Shown: positions 16,597-25,202, numbered from the stretch's first letter. The stretch is 64,000 nucleotides of DNA from a bacterium (GCA_024638655.1 JAHEJW010000003.1:4012-68011), one strand, 5' to 3'. Notes: generated from the letters alone by a model not told the origin. Program-made: numbers and translations.

Positions 16597-17025
16597 GTGA
16601 GCAAGGTGCGCGAGCGACCGGCGGGAATGGAGCCTCGCCCGGATCGCAAGCAGCCGGAGACACGCGAGCGTCCCAGCGACAGGATGCGCCCCACACCGGT
16701 TCCGCCTCCGGAAGTATCGAAATACGTCCGTTGGCTTGCCTGGTTGGTCGGCGTGTTGGTGCTGCTTGGAACGGTCGCATTGATCTGGTGGGGCTTCGGG
16801 GTGCAGGAAGATCAACTCGTCGCCCCCGGCATCGAAAACATCGACCCGCACGAGAGCCCAGAGATCCTCAGGACCAACATCCCAGGACTCACAGCCCCCG
16901 GCATCGAAAACATCGACCCGCACGAGAGCCCAGAGATCCTCAGGACCAACATCCCAGGACTCACAGCCCCCGGCATCGAAAACATCGACCCGCACGAGAG
17001 CCCGGAGATGCTCCGGAGGAGATGA
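16597..17025 (+). CDS. Small single-pass membrane protein with perfect C-terminal tandem repeats
   Basis: No family recognised. The 142-residue protein has a basic, Pro-rich cytoplasmic N-terminus (residues 1-42), one membrane helix (about 43-68, ending in ALIWWGFGV) and an extracytoplasmic tail. The tail is made of a 24-residue unit that starts APGIENIDPHESPEILRTN and ends IPGLT, present twice exactly and a third time as a 19-residue partial copy ending in RRR. The GTG start at 16597 has a strong Shine-Dalgarno (GAAAGGAGG) a few bases upstream. The next membrane protein follows after 34 bp with an equally strong Shine-Dalgarno, so the two form an operon. Binding or spacer roles are possible. 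Confidence 0.75.
   Translation: MSKVRERPAGMEPRPDRKQPETRERPSDRMRPTPVPPPEVSKYVRWLAWLVGVLVLLGTVALIWWGFGVQEDQLVAPGIENIDPHESPEILRTNIPGLTAPGIENIDPHESPEILRTNIPGLTAPGIENIDPHESPEMLRRR
16822..17025 (+). repeat. Tandem 72-bp repeat (two perfect copies plus one partial)
   Basis: Copies occupy 16822-16893 and 16894-16965 and are identical base for base; a third, partial copy (16966-17022) diverges near its end (GAGATGCTCC in place of GAGATCCTCA). The unit is a multiple of three, so copy-number change keeps the reading frame. Identity even at synonymous sites indicates recent duplication or gene conversion. Confidence 0.95.
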
Positions 17026-17059
17026 CCTCGTCGGGTCACTGAGCAAAAGGAGGAGCGAC

Positions 17060-17578
17060 ATGACAACGACGCTGAGTCGGCCGGAGACGGTTACCGACGA
17101 TCGGCTCGCGTTCGTCTCGAAGCGAAATCGCGATCTCAGGATCGCAGTGGCGATCCTGGCAATCGCCGTGATTGGGCTCGGGACATGGTTCGTCTACGAC
17201 ATGTTCCGATCCTCGGCCGTGACCCCCACCGGGGAGATCGCGGTTCTTCTCGACGACTACTCGGCTGCCTGGAACGACTACAACGGTGAGGCCGTATTGG
17301 AGCTGACCGCTCCTGGGTTCACCTATGTGTCGGCGGGCGGCACGGAGATGGACCGCCCCGACACATCTGCCCTGGTCACCAATGAGCTGCCGACCCATCG
17401 GTTCGCGATGGAGCGGCCTGGCTTCCCGGTGATGATGGGTGACGGGCCATGGTATGTGGCCATGCCGGTCCATACGTCGACGAACATCAGGGAAGCAGAC
17501 GGGATCGCAATGCTGACGATCATCGACCAGGGAGACACCTTCCTGGTGGTGCGTCACACGGTGACCGGTGACTTCTGA
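17060..17578 (+). CDS. Membrane-anchored protein with SnoaL/NTF2-like domain
   Basis: A 172-residue protein: cytoplasmic N-terminus, one membrane helix at about residues 28-48 (IAVAILAIAVIGLGTWFVY), then an outside domain of about 115 residues. EIAVLLDDYSAAWNDYNGEAVLELTAPGF resembles the opening helix-strand of NTF2-like/SnoaL proteins, a fold used for small-ligand binding or as an interaction scaffold. The match is by pattern only. AAAGGAGGAG precedes the ATG at 17060. It follows the repeat protein by 34 bp and probably forms one operon under the BTAD regulator. Ligand unknown. Confidence 0.65.
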   Translation: MTTTLSRPETVTDDRLAFVSKRNRDLRIAVAILAIAVIGLGTWFVYDMFRSSAVTPTGEIAVLLDDYSAAWNDYNGEAVLELTAPGFTYVSAGGTEMDRPDTSALVTNELPTHRFAMERPGFPVMMGDGPWYVAMPVHTSTNIREADGIAMLTIIDQGDTFLVVRHTVTGDF

Positions 17579-17598
17579 GAGTTCAGATCGCCCCAAAC

Positions 17599-17624
17599 CA
17601 GCGCCCCCACATGTGGGGGCGCTG
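17599..17624. terminator. Perfect 13-bp inverted repeat, possible terminator or operator
   Basis: The arms CAGCGCCCCCACA and TGTGGGGGCGCTG meet with no spacer, giving a perfect 26-bp palindrome 21 bp after the SnoaL-like gene. It could form a stable hairpin that ends the operon, but there is no T-run after it, so an operator for the following gene at 17673 is also possible. An outer GTTCAG/CTGAAC pair (17581-17586, 17622-17627) allows an alternative fold. Confidence 0.5.
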
Positions 17625-17672
17625 AACGCCGCGTAGGGACCCATACGGGACAAGTGCTGGCACACTCGCGCC

Positions 17673-17951
17673 ATGGCGATTGGCAGAGCAGAGCGCCGTG
17701 AAGAGCGAAGGTCTCGCATTTCGTCGATCTTCGCCAACTCCGACGTAGAGCCTGCTCTCGATCTGCTCGAGTTGGCCGAGTTGGCCTGGCACGACTGTTA
17801 TGGCGAGATCACACCATCCGAAGCGGTCGTCGACGACATCCTGGTGGTGAGCCAGGGGTCTCTCTCAGGACTCATTCTCGCGGTGCGTTTGGCGGTGACC
17901 GACAGACGCGACCTCAGGGTTCTTGCCGACGACAGACGCAGTCGCACGTAG
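17673..17951 (+). CDS. Hypothetical protein, 92 residues
   Basis: Not recognised. The protein has an Arg/Glu-rich N-terminus, a helical acidic core (VEPALDLLELAELAWHDCYGEI) and a segment DDILVVSQGSLSGLILAVRLAVTDRRDLRVLADDRRS that looks like a small alpha/beta or helical domain. No membrane helix or signal peptide is evident. The ATG at 17673 lies 6 nt after CACACT and lacks a Shine-Dalgarno, as in other apparently leaderless genes here. It is separated from the upstream operon by the palindrome at 17599-17624, and converges on the FAD oxidoreductase gene (14-bp gap). Confidence 0.6.
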   Translation: MAIGRAERREERRSRISSIFANSDVEPALDLLELAELAWHDCYGEITPSEAVVDDILVVSQGSLSGLILAVRLAVTDRRDLRVLADDRRSRT

Positions 17952-17964
17952 GCGGCTCGCGCGT

Positions 17965-19569
17965 TCAGCTCGACTTCTTATTGCGCTTCTGGAGATCCGT
18001 GAGGATCTGCTGGGAGGCGAAACGTCCGGGCGCGCCCATGACACAACCGCCGGGATGGGTGCCCGACCCGCATTGGTAATAGCCTTCGATCGGGGTGCGG
18101 TACTGGTTCCAACCGGGAGCTGGGCGGAAGAAGAACATCTGGGGTGCCAGGAATTCGCCGGCAAAGATGTTCCCTTCCGACAGCCCCACGGTTCGCTCGA
18201 TGTCGAGAGGGGTGACAACCTCGCGGTGAAGGACCAGATCGCCGAACCCGGGAAAGACCTCCTCGAGTCGCTGCTGGACGACATCGCCGAGCTTCTCCCG
18301 TTCGCCGTCCCAGTCACTCTCCTTCAAATGGTAGGGGGCGTATTGGACGAAGTTCGACATCACCGCCTTGCCAGGAGGGGCCATGTCCGGGTCGATATTC
18401 GATTGGATGCAGGCGTCGATGTAGGGCCTCTGGCTGTACCACCCGTACTTGGCGTCATCGAAGGCTCTCTCCAGATAATCCAGGCTGGGCCCAACGTTGA
18501 TGAATCCCCGGTACTGATCCGAGCGGCCCTCCAAAGCGGGGAACGTCGGATTCCGATCGAGGGCGAAGTTGACCTTGGCGGAGGTTCCCTGGAACTTGAG
18601 GCGTTGGATGTTCTCGACCAAGTCGGCAGGGAGCTCTCTGGGCTCGACCAATTCGGTGAATGTTCGACGCGGATCGAGAGCGCTGACGACGACCTTCGCC
18701 TGAAACTCGGTCCCGTCTTCGAGGACGACTCCCATCGCCCGGCCCTCCTTGGTGATGACGTGGGAAACCGGGGCGTTGAGTTCGATCGTGGCGCCCAGCG
18801 ATTCGGCGGCCCGTGCGAGCACCTGAGTGAACCCGCCGTTGCCGCCCTTGTGAAATGCCCACGCGCCGTAGTCGGAGTCGTGCTCACCAAATGAGTGGTA
18901 CAGAAGGACCAGACCGGAACCCTGCGATCTGGGCCCCACCTTCGTGCCGATGATTCCTGAGGAGGCGAGCCAGCCCTGCATGATGTCGGACTCGAAGTAG
19001 TCCTCGAGTATGTCGGCTGTACTACCCGTCAGCAGCCTGACCAGGTCATGCAGCACGCCGGCCGGCAGATCCGCCAGATATGAGCCCATCGCCGCCAGCC
19101 GCGCCCGCTCCTCGGGGTCCTTGGAGGTGATGTCCGGCGGGATCGAGTCCATGAGGGGCCGGATCGCGTGGACCACCTGCTCCATCATGTGTCCATATGC
19201 GTCATAGGCATCGGCGTCCCTCTTGGAGTGCCGCGCGATCTGATGATGGTTCTCGTCCTTGTCCTGGCCCAGGAGCAGATAATCGCCGTCTTCGGTTGGC
19301 GCAAAGCTCGACGGCATGAGTAGCGGCATGAAGCCGTGCTTGGTCAGCTCGAGCTCGTGCACGATTTCCGGGCGGAGCAGACTGAGGGCATAGGAGAAGG
19401 TGGTGAATTGGAAACCGGGGTAGAGCTCCTCGGTGATGGCGGCGCCACCGACGAGGTGACGTCGCTCGAGGATGAGAGTTTGCACGCCGGATTGGGCCAG
19501 GTATGCACCGTTGACGAGTCCGTTGTGCCCGCCTCCGATGACGATCGCGTCATATCTGTTCTTGGCCAT
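17965..19569 (-). CDS. FAD-dependent oxidoreductase, phytoene desaturase/PYROXD2-like
   Basis: A 534-residue flavoprotein. The N-terminal FAD-binding fold is AIVIGGGHNGLVNGAYLAQSG followed by ILERRHLVGGAA, and the C-terminal GTHPGGCVMGAPGRFASQQI is the second FAD motif of the CrtI-like family. Such enzymes oxidise C-C or C-N bonds of diverse substrates; similarity to carotenoid desaturases does not imply carotenoids, and no carotenoid genes are nearby. It is the third gene of a Rieske/GcvT/FAD operon (8-bp gap), which suggests a role in oxidative demethylation or its product. The ATG at 19569 has GAGGAG upstream. Confidence 0.8.
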   Translation of the reverse strand: MAKNRYDAIVIGGGHNGLVNGAYLAQSGVQTLILERRHLVGGAAITEELYPGFQFTTFSYALSLLRPEIVHELELTKHGFMPLLMPSSFAPTEDGDYLLLGQDKDENHHQIARHSKRDADAYDAYGHMMEQVVHAIRPLMDSIPPDITSKDPEERARLAAMGSYLADLPAGVLHDLVRLLTGSTADILEDYFESDIMQGWLASSGIIGTKVGPRSQGSGLVLLYHSFGEHDSDYGAWAFHKGGNGGFTQVLARAAESLGATIELNAPVSHVITKEGRAMGVVLEDGTEFQAKVVVSALDPRRTFTELVEPRELPADLVENIQRLKFQGTSAKVNFALDRNPTFPALEGRSDQYRGFINVGPSLDYLERAFDDAKYGWYSQRPYIDACIQSNIDPDMAPPGKAVMSNFVQYAPYHLKESDWDGEREKLGDVVQQRLEEVFPGFGDLVLHREVVTPLDIERTVGLSEGNIFAGEFLAPQMFFFRPAPGWNQYRTPIEGYYQCGSGTHPGGCVMGAPGRFASQQILTDLQKRNKKSS

Positions 19570-19576
19570 GATCTCC

Positions 19577-20776
19577 TCAGGCGGTCTTTCTTGGGGGGTC
19601 GTAGAAAGGGAGCTTGGAAACGTGGGCATCAACTACCTCGTAACGATGGTCGATGCTCAGTTCGAGCCCGACTCGTGAACCAGGCGCGGAGTGCTGTGGA
19701 CGCAGCCTGGCGATGCCGATGTGCCTCTGCAGGATCGGTGAGTAGACGAAGCTCGGCGTGTATCCGATCCTCTCGAGGTTGGCGTCGTAGATCATCATTC
19801 CGCCATGCTCGGGGGTGTGGTCCTTGGAGGTGATCAGACCCCTTTCGTTGTGCAGTCGGGACCAGTCCTGCCAGTCGACGACGATTCCTGTGGTGGCCCA
19901 CCGCGAGGATCGCTCCTCGATCTCCCGTTGGATAGCGGGCCTCCCGATGAACCGCCGGTCGTCGGAAGCGAGATCGCGGAACATCCATCCCAGGCCGAGC
20001 TCTAAGGGTGTTGCTCTCTGGTCGTCGTTCCAGGCGAATCTGGCCGAGTGGAAGTCGACACCGATGAGGAGGAGGCCCGCCTCGATCCTCGTGATCAGCA
20101 CGGCGTCCTGACCGCAAGGAACGGCACCATGCGGGGCCGCAGTTTCGAGGAGGCGGTCCCATAGCTGAACGGCGTCGTCCCGATCCACCCATATCTCGTA
20201 GCCGAGGTCGCCGGTGTAGCCGGTTCGGGAGATCGTCACAGCGGCATCACCGACCTTGGCCGAGATGACCCGGAAGTAGCCCAGGTCCTCCACCTCCGGT
20301 GCCAGCTGCTCAAGAATCCGTCTCGAGTGCGGGCCCTGGAGCGCAAGGGCGCCGTAGTCGTCGGATACGTCCATGATCTCTACGGACAGGCGACCGATCA
20401 GATCCTCGAAGTAGAAGAGGTTGGGCTCGGCCGTGGTGATCAGATACTCGTCAGGCGAGAGCCGGAGGATCACCGCGTCTTCGAGCATCCATCCCTCGTC
20501 ATCGCACCAGATTGTGTACTGGGCCTGACCTGGCTGACACTTGCGTATGTCCCGGGTCATGACCCCCGCCAGGTACATCTCGGCGTCAGGGCCCGTTAGG
20601 CGGTACTTGTACAGCGGAGATGTGTCGAACAGCGCTGCCGAGTTCCGAATCGCGAAGTACTCGAATTTGTCGGACATCTGATACCGGTCTGCTGCCAGAT
20701 AGCCCGACCAGTGGCTCCACAGCCCGGTCTCGTTCGCCTCGCTCGTGCGAGGATGAAATGGCGTCTTACGAATCAT
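19577..20776 (-). CDS. GcvT-family aminomethyltransferase-like protein
   Basis: A 399-residue protein of the glycine-cleavage T/DmdA/sarcosine-dehydrogenase family, which binds tetrahydrofolate and accepts a one-carbon unit. FAIRNSAALFDTSPLYKYRLTGPDA, LALQGPHSRRIL, SRTGYTGDLGYEIWV and the C-terminal IGIARL block follow the family order. No glycine cleavage P or H gene is present, so a stand-alone demethylase role is more likely. With the Rieske oxygenase 32 bp upstream and the FAD protein downstream, N-methyl removal from a betaine-like compound is inferred. A DMSP demethylase (DmdA) is an alternative. Confidence 0.82.
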   Translation of the reverse strand: MIRKTPFHPRTSEANETGLWSHWSGYLAADRYQMSDKFEYFAIRNSAALFDTSPLYKYRLTGPDAEMYLAGVMTRDIRKCQPGQAQYTIWCDDEGWMLEDAVILRLSPDEYLITTAEPNLFYFEDLIGRLSVEIMDVSDDYGALALQGPHSRRILEQLAPEVEDLGYFRVISAKVGDAAVTISRTGYTGDLGYEIWVDRDDAVQLWDRLLETAAPHGAVPCGQDAVLITRIEAGLLLIGVDFHSARFAWNDDQRATPLELGLGWMFRDLASDDRRFIGRPAIQREIEERSSRWATTGIVVDWQDWSRLHNERGLITSKDHTPEHGGMMIYDANLERIGYTPSFVYSPILQRHIGIARLRPQHSAPGSRVGLELSIDHRYEVVDAHVSKLPFYDPPRKTA

Positions 20777-20808
20777 CGGCGACTCCGAAGGCCGTGTTCA
20801 ACCCTCGG

Positions 20809-22065
20809 TCAGGAAGTTAGCTCGCCGGTGTCCGCCACCAAGCCCTTGTCCCCGTCCGCAGGATCACTGCCGCCTGGTTGTTTGACCGGCACGGTCGGCA
20901 CTACGAAGCCGTCGCCGAGGTAGAGGTGACCCATGACCGAGAAGAATTGATAGACGGTGCCCTCCCAAGTGCTCATGGGCCCTGGGCGGTAGCCGCGATT
21001 CCGGACCCCTCGCATCACGCCCTCACAGGCAGCCCAGTCCTCCCTGTTTGTGATGTCCCAGAAATCAACTGCATAGGCGGGGTCGAAGTCGGACGAGACG
21101 AGAGCTTCCGGTGGGAAGAGCCACGAGCACTCCACACGGGTTCGACCCGGCGAAACCGGAGTCAGGATGTGCGTCATCACATAGTCCGGGTGGGGGGATA
21201 GGAGCAGGTTGGGCATCACGGTTACGTAGAGAACCTTCCTCGCCAGTTGTTCATCCACTCGGCGAAACCTGATGCCGCGCGATCTGCCGTCGAGCGACAT
21301 CGTCTCGGCGTGAGGTTTGAGGTCCATCGTCCCTCCGAACCACATGCCGGTCGGCTGTCGATCGACCCCACTGGCGGGTGGTGTGACCTCGCACAACTCC
21401 GGGTGGATCGACGAGCAGTGATAGCACTCGTTGTAGTTCTCGACGACGACCTTCCAGTTGGCCTCGACGATGTAGGTGTGGGTGGCAGCCGTGATCAGCC
21501 GCTCAGTCTCATAGGGCGCGATCGTCTCGATCAGGTTGCCGACGTGAATGTCGATGGGTGGCGCCTCACCGGACAGGTCGACCCATGCCCAACCTCCGAG
21601 CTCAACGAGCGCGATGCCAGCTAGCGGATAGTCGGCCATTTCGAATTCTGGAGACTGAGTGAGCGTTGGGGCCGCACGGAGGGCGCCGTCGAATCCGTAT
21701 GACCAGCTGTGATAGGGACAGCGGATCAGGCGGGCGTCGATGGCCGGGCCGATCGGGGCGAGCTCGTGGCCCCGATGACGGCACACGTTGGAAAAGGCCG
21801 ATAGGTGCCCCTCCGGGTCCCTCGCCAGAAGAACGCCCTCACCTGCCACCTCGACCGCGCAGATCTGACCTGGCGAAACCAGATCTTCGACCCGCCCAAG
21901 ACACACCCATGTCGACGCGAAGACCTCTTTCATCTCCCATTCGAAGACTTCGTCTGATATGTAGGCGTCGGCCGGAAACGTCAGGCTCTCGCCGAAGGGA
22001 GCAAGAGCAGCTTGCACCGCCTCCCTGCGCAGTGGGGCGACCTTTGTCGGATGTCTCCTGCTCAC
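20809..22065 (-). CDS. Rieske [2Fe-2S] oxygenase, alpha subunit (GbcA/choline-monooxygenase-like)
   Basis: A 418-residue ring-hydroxylating-type oxygenase. The Rieske cluster ligands are in NVCRHRGHELAP and IRCPYHSWSYGFDG; the mononuclear iron site is in ENYNECYHCSSIHPEL. The single-subunit architecture and motif details resemble glycine betaine and other quaternary-amine N-demethylases rather than aromatic dioxygenases, although this is a judgement by eye. A separate reductase would be needed and is not seen beside it. The GTG at 22065 is the first codon of the frame. It leads the Rieske-GcvT-FAD operon. Confidence 0.85.
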   Translation of the reverse strand: MSRRHPTKVAPLRREAVQAALAPFGESLTFPADAYISDEVFEWEMKEVFASTWVCLGRVEDLVSPGQICAVEVAGEGVLLARDPEGHLSAFSNVCRHRGHELAPIGPAIDARLIRCPYHSWSYGFDGALRAAPTLTQSPEFEMADYPLAGIALVELGGWAWVDLSGEAPPIDIHVGNLIETIAPYETERLITAATHTYIVEANWKVVVENYNECYHCSSIHPELCEVTPPASGVDRQPTGMWFGGTMDLKPHAETMSLDGRSRGIRFRRVDEQLARKVLYVTVMPNLLLSPHPDYVMTHILTPVSPGRTRVECSWLFPPEALVSSDFDPAYAVDFWDITNREDWAACEGVMRGVRNRGYRPGPMSTWEGTVYQFFSVMGHLYLGDGFVVPTVPVKQPGGSDPADGDKGLVADTGELTS

Positions 22066-22305
22066 GAAGTGAATTCTCGCGCAGCGACTCGGCCACCGAT
22101 GAGCAATATCGCGGCGCGACAGCGAGGTCTTCGAGACATATGAAACGCTACGCGCCTCGAACTCGAAGCCCTCGGCTCAAGAGTGTCCGTTAGATCGTCG
22201 TCGCGTTGGGTCGAGGGGGGAGGGTTGTCGGACGTTGGGCCCGCGCGAGGATACGCCCGCACTGGCTGGCGTCGTCCTCGAGAACGTTGGTGAAGGCGAA
22301 GCCTT
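22066..22305. other. Intergenic region without recognised gene
   Basis: This 240-bp stretch lies between the Rieske gene start and the end of the cytochrome gene, both on the minus strand. Short frames are present on both strands, but none shows a start signal or recognisable protein pattern. The promoter of the Rieske operon should be inside it; AGAATT a few bases upstream of the GTG is a weak -10 candidate. Confidence 0.5.
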
Positions 22306-22701
22306 TCAGTCGAGCGCCCTCAGATAAGCGACAACGTCGTAGAGATCCTGGTCCGTCAAGGCATCGTTGCCACCTTTGGGCAGCATGGCGACGCCAGTGG
22401 TGTTGAGCGGATCGTCGGCGGAACGGCCAACCTTCATGAAAGCCACGAGTTCGTCGTCGGTCTTCCCGTCGACGAACTCATTGGAATGAAGACCCTTCCC
22501 CAGACCTTCGAGACCCCCTGCATCCGGGCCATGGCACACTGTGCACGTATCTGCGAACACCGTCTCCCCGGCAGCCGCGTCTCCCGTCATGCCTTCTGCG
22601 GCACCAGGAACCGGGGAGTTTCCATCACTTTCTCCACATGCCGCCAGACCCAGCACAAGGCCCAGAAGCAAAGCCGTCAGGCGCGTCGAAGTTGTTCGCA
22701 T
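22306..22701 (-). CDS. Class I cytochrome c lipoprotein
   Basis: A 131-residue secreted haem protein. The signal ends with lipobox LAAC (Cys at about residue 22), then comes a short linker and a c-type domain with CTVCH as haem-binding site, GLGKGLHSNEFVDGKTDDELVAFMKVG, a likely axial Met in GVAMLPKGG, and the C-terminal LYDVVAYLRAL helix. It is probably anchored on the outside of the membrane and carries electrons to an oxidase or reductase not encoded here. It lies downstream of the tRNA-Glu/gltX block on the same strand but with its own 179-bp upstream gap. Confidence 0.9.
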   Translation of the reverse strand: MRTTSTRLTALLLGLVLGLAACGESDGNSPVPGAAEGMTGDAAAGETVFADTCTVCHGPDAGGLEGLGKGLHSNEFVDGKTDDELVAFMKVGRSADDPLNTTGVAMLPKGGNDALTDQDLYDVVAYLRALD

Positions 22702-22880
22702 GTGTACCGATTGTGGACCCCGCGCGGATTCGTGACAGGGGAAGATGGCCCTAACTCACCCGGCCAAAAGGCGTGGTGTCGAGTCGACTACGGAGAGCAA
22801 AGAAAGCACTCCACCTCTACGCCTGCACTGGCTGCCCAGCAATCCGCCCATGACCGGCATCATGTGCAGTCGATACGGTT

Positions 22881-22956
22881 TGGCAGTCCCGACCGGATTC
22901 GAACCGGCGTTTCCGGCTTGAAAGGCCGGCGTCCTAGACCCCTGGACGACGGGACC
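22881..22956 (-). tRNA. tRNA-Glu (anticodon UUC)
   Basis: The reverse strand folds as a full 76-nt tRNA: acceptor GGTCCCG pairs with CGGGACT, the anticodon stem CCGGC/GCCGG closes the loop CTTTCAA (anticodon TTC), and the T arm is GCCGG-TTCGAAT-CCGGT. The 3' CCA is encoded after discriminator G. It lies 35 bp downstream of gltX, which encodes the enzyme that charges it, on the same strand. Confidence 0.96.
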
Positions 22957-22991
22957 AGTTGGCTCGTTAGAGGTTATTGCGGGTACGGAGG

Positions 22992-24425
22992 TCAGCCCAA
23001 CTCTTCCCGGGCCCGTTTCAGCCGCGCCATCGTAGGCTCGCGCCCCAGTGCAGCCATCGACTCGAAGAGAGGGGGGCTCACCGACGAGCCCGTGACAGCC
23101 ACCCGGAGAGGCTGGAAGGTCTTGCCGGCTCCGATATCCAGCTCTTCGGGAATCTCACGTAATACCGACTCGATGCTGGCCGCGTCCCAGAGTGGCAGTG
23201 ACGAGAGCTTGGCAATGCCCATGTCCAGGACATCACCTACACCGGATTTCGTCATCACCTTCGCCCAGGACTCCTCGTCGTATTCATCGATGTCGGCGTA
23301 GAGGAACACGGCCTGTCGCCCGGCTTCGGGCAGCAGCTTGGTCCGCTCCTGGATGAGCCCGGCCAGCTCCTCGAATCGCTCCCACTCGTTTTCCTCCAGG
23401 GACCGGCCAACCGCTTCTTCGACGAACGGCTTGACGGAGTCGACGAACTGGCCGCGATCCATGGCCCGGATGTACTCGCCATTCATCCACTCGAGCTTTG
23501 CCGGATCGAAGGCCGCCGGATTGCGCGAGACTTCTTCGAGGTCGAAGGCCTGTATCGCCTCCTCTCTGGTGAATATGGTGGTCTCGCCATCGGGTGACCA
23601 GCCCAGGATCGCCAGGTAGTTGAAGACTGCCTCCGGTAGATACCCCATCGCCCGGTAGTCGGAGAGGGCGGTGGCGCCGTGGCGTTTCGACAGCTTCTTG
23701 CCATCAGTGCCGAAGAGGAGAGGCAGATGCGCATAGGTGGGCTCGGTGGCCCCCAACGACCGGGTCAGCAGGATGTGCTTGGGGGTCGACGGGAGGAGGT
23801 CCTCGCCTCTGGCGACATGAGTTATCGCGTAGTCGACGTCATCGACCGTCGAGGCCAGGTGGTAGGTCGGGGTTCCGTTGCTCCTTAGGATCACGAAATC
23901 ATCGACGTCGCGAGGCTCGAAGCTGACCTCTCCGCGGATCAGGTCTTGGAAGACGACGGGCCGGTCCTGGGGCACGGAAAGCCTGATCGCACCCTCGTCA
24001 GAGGGCTCGTTGGCAACCGAGTCTGGTCGTCGGATGTAATGACCCGGGTGCTTGCCCTCCTGTTGGGCTCTGGCGCGCAATGACTCCAGCTCCTCGGTGG
24101 AGCGGACGTCGTGGTAGGCGGCACCCGATGCAACCAATTGCTCAGCGACCTGGCGGTATCGATCGAGGCGATCCGATTGTCGGTAGGTCCCGTGCGGGCC
24201 CCCGACCTCAACGCCCTCATCCCAGTCGAGGCCGAGCCAGCGAAATGAGGAGAGGATCTCGTCCTCGAACTCCTTGGTCGACCGTTCCTGGTCGGTGTCG
24301 TCGATCCGCACGATGTAGGTGCCACCCTCGTGACGGGCGTAGAGCCAGTTGAAGAGGGCGGCACGCGCCGTGCCGACATGGAGGTTGCCGGTGGGTGAGG
24401 GTGCCATCCGGACCCGGACCGTCAT
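22992..24425 (-). CDS. gltX: Glutamyl-tRNA synthetase
   Basis: A 477-residue class I aminoacyl-tRNA synthetase. The HIGH-equivalent is in [19 protein letters not shown], and the KMSKS-equivalent is [22 protein letters not shown] and the helical C-terminal anticodon-binding domain ([22 protein letters not shown]) fit bacterial GltX. It charges tRNA-Glu; in many actinobacteria it also charges tRNA-Gln for later amidation. The ATG at 24425 overlaps the stop of the FAH-family gene by 4 bp. The cognate tRNA-Glu gene follows directly. Confidence 0.96.
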   Translation of the reverse strand: MTVRVRMAPSPTGNLHVGTARAALFNWLYARHEGGTYIVRIDDTDQERSTKEFEDEILSSFRWLGLDWDEGVEVGGPHGTYRQSDRLDRYRQVAEQLVASGAAYHDVRSTEELESLRARAQQEGKHPGHYIRRPDSVANEPSDEGAIRLSVPQDRPVVFQDLIRGEVSFEPRDVDDFVILRSNGTPTYHLASTVDDVDYAITHVARGEDLLPSTPKHILLTRSLGATEPTYAHLPLLFGTDGKKLSKRHGATALSDYRAMGYLPEAVFNYLAILGWSPDGETTIFTREEAIQAFDLEEVSRNPAAFDPAKLEWMNGEYIRAMDRGQFVDSVKPFVEEAVGRSLEENEWERFEELAGLIQERTKLLPEAGRQAVFLYADIDEYDEESWAKVMTKSGVGDVLDMGIAKLSSLPLWDAASIESVLREIPEELDIGAGKTFQPLRVAVTGSSVSPPLFESMAALGREPTMARLKRAREELG

Positions 24426-25183
24426 GGAGCCGCCACGCGGTTGGCCAGCGTTCCGATACCGTCTACTTCGACCTCCATCACGTCCCCGGGCTCGACTTTC
24501 CCTACACCCGATGGAGTCCCCGTGAGGATCACATCACCGGGCAGGAGAGTCATGAACGCGGTGATGTACTCGACGATCTCGGCGACACCAAAGACCATGT
24601 CCGAGGTGAATCCAGCCTGTCTCACGTCACCGTTCACCCTGCATATGACGGCCAGGCGCTCCAAGGGGTCGAGCTCGGTCTCGATCGCCGGTCCCAGCGG
24701 GCAGAACGTGTCGAACCCCTTGGCCCGGGTCCATTGACCATCCCTGCGCTGGAGGTCTCGGGCGGTGACGTCGTTGGCGGCCGTGTAGCCGAATATGAAC
24801 CGGGATGCGTCCTCGGCTTTGACGTTTCGAGCAGGGCGGCTGATAACCACGGCCAACTCGGCCTCGTGGTGGACCTCGGAGCTGAGTCTGGGATGAACGA
24901 CCGGGTCGTTCTGGCCGATCACCGACGTGGCCGGCTTCATGAAGATCAGAGGCTCCAGGGGCACCTCGCCGTCGAATTCAGCGGCGTGGTCCTCGTAGTT
25001 CTTGCCGACACAGAGGACCTTTGTCGGGAGCACCGGCGACAGGAGCTTGACGCTCGACCAGGGCACCACTGTCTCGGTTGGCTCCCAGGCGACGAATGGG
25101 GACCCGTTGTAGACGAGGACGCCTTCGGTATCGGCCACGCCGTATGCGATGTCATCCCCTGCCTTGATTCGAACGATTTTCAT
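24422..25183 (-). CDS. Fumarylacetoacetate hydrolase family protein
   Basis: A 253-residue FAH-fold enzyme. [48 protein letters not shown] with the metal-binding Glu pair, [14 protein letters not shown] and [11 protein letters not shown] match the family of 2-hydroxyhepta-2,4-diene-1,7-dioate isomerases, oxaloacetate decarboxylases and acylpyruvases. The exact substrate is not predictable. The gene overlaps gltX by 4 bp, a common actinobacterial arrangement. A short inverted repeat (25203-25214) lies just upstream of the start. Confidence 0.88.
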   Translation of the reverse strand: MKIVRIKAGDDIAYGVADTEGVLVYNGSPFVAWEPTETVVPWSSVKLLSPVLPTKVLCVGKNYEDHAAEFDGEVPLEPLIFMKPATSVIGQNDPVVHPRLSSEVHHEAELAVVISRPARNVKAEDASRFIFGYTAANDVTARDLQRRDGQWTRAKGFDTFCPLGPAIETELDPLERLAVICRVNGDVRQAGFTSDMVFGVAEIVEYITAFMTLLPGDVILTGTPSGVGKVEPGDVMEVEVDGIGTLANRVAAP

Positions 25184-25202
25184 GCTCTTCGCAGTTGTCA
25201 GG

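Noticed and set aside
16579-17061. Minus-strand frame with repeats opposite the small membrane protein
   Set aside because: The apparent repeats in this frame are only the reverse reading of the 72-bp tandem DNA repeat; the plus frame has a strong Shine-Dalgarno and a membrane helix.
17965-19569. Carotenoid biosynthesis assignment for the CrtI-like flavoprotein
   Set aside because: No phytoene synthase, cyclase or prenyl synthase lies near, and the gene is in an operon with Rieske and GcvT-like proteins.
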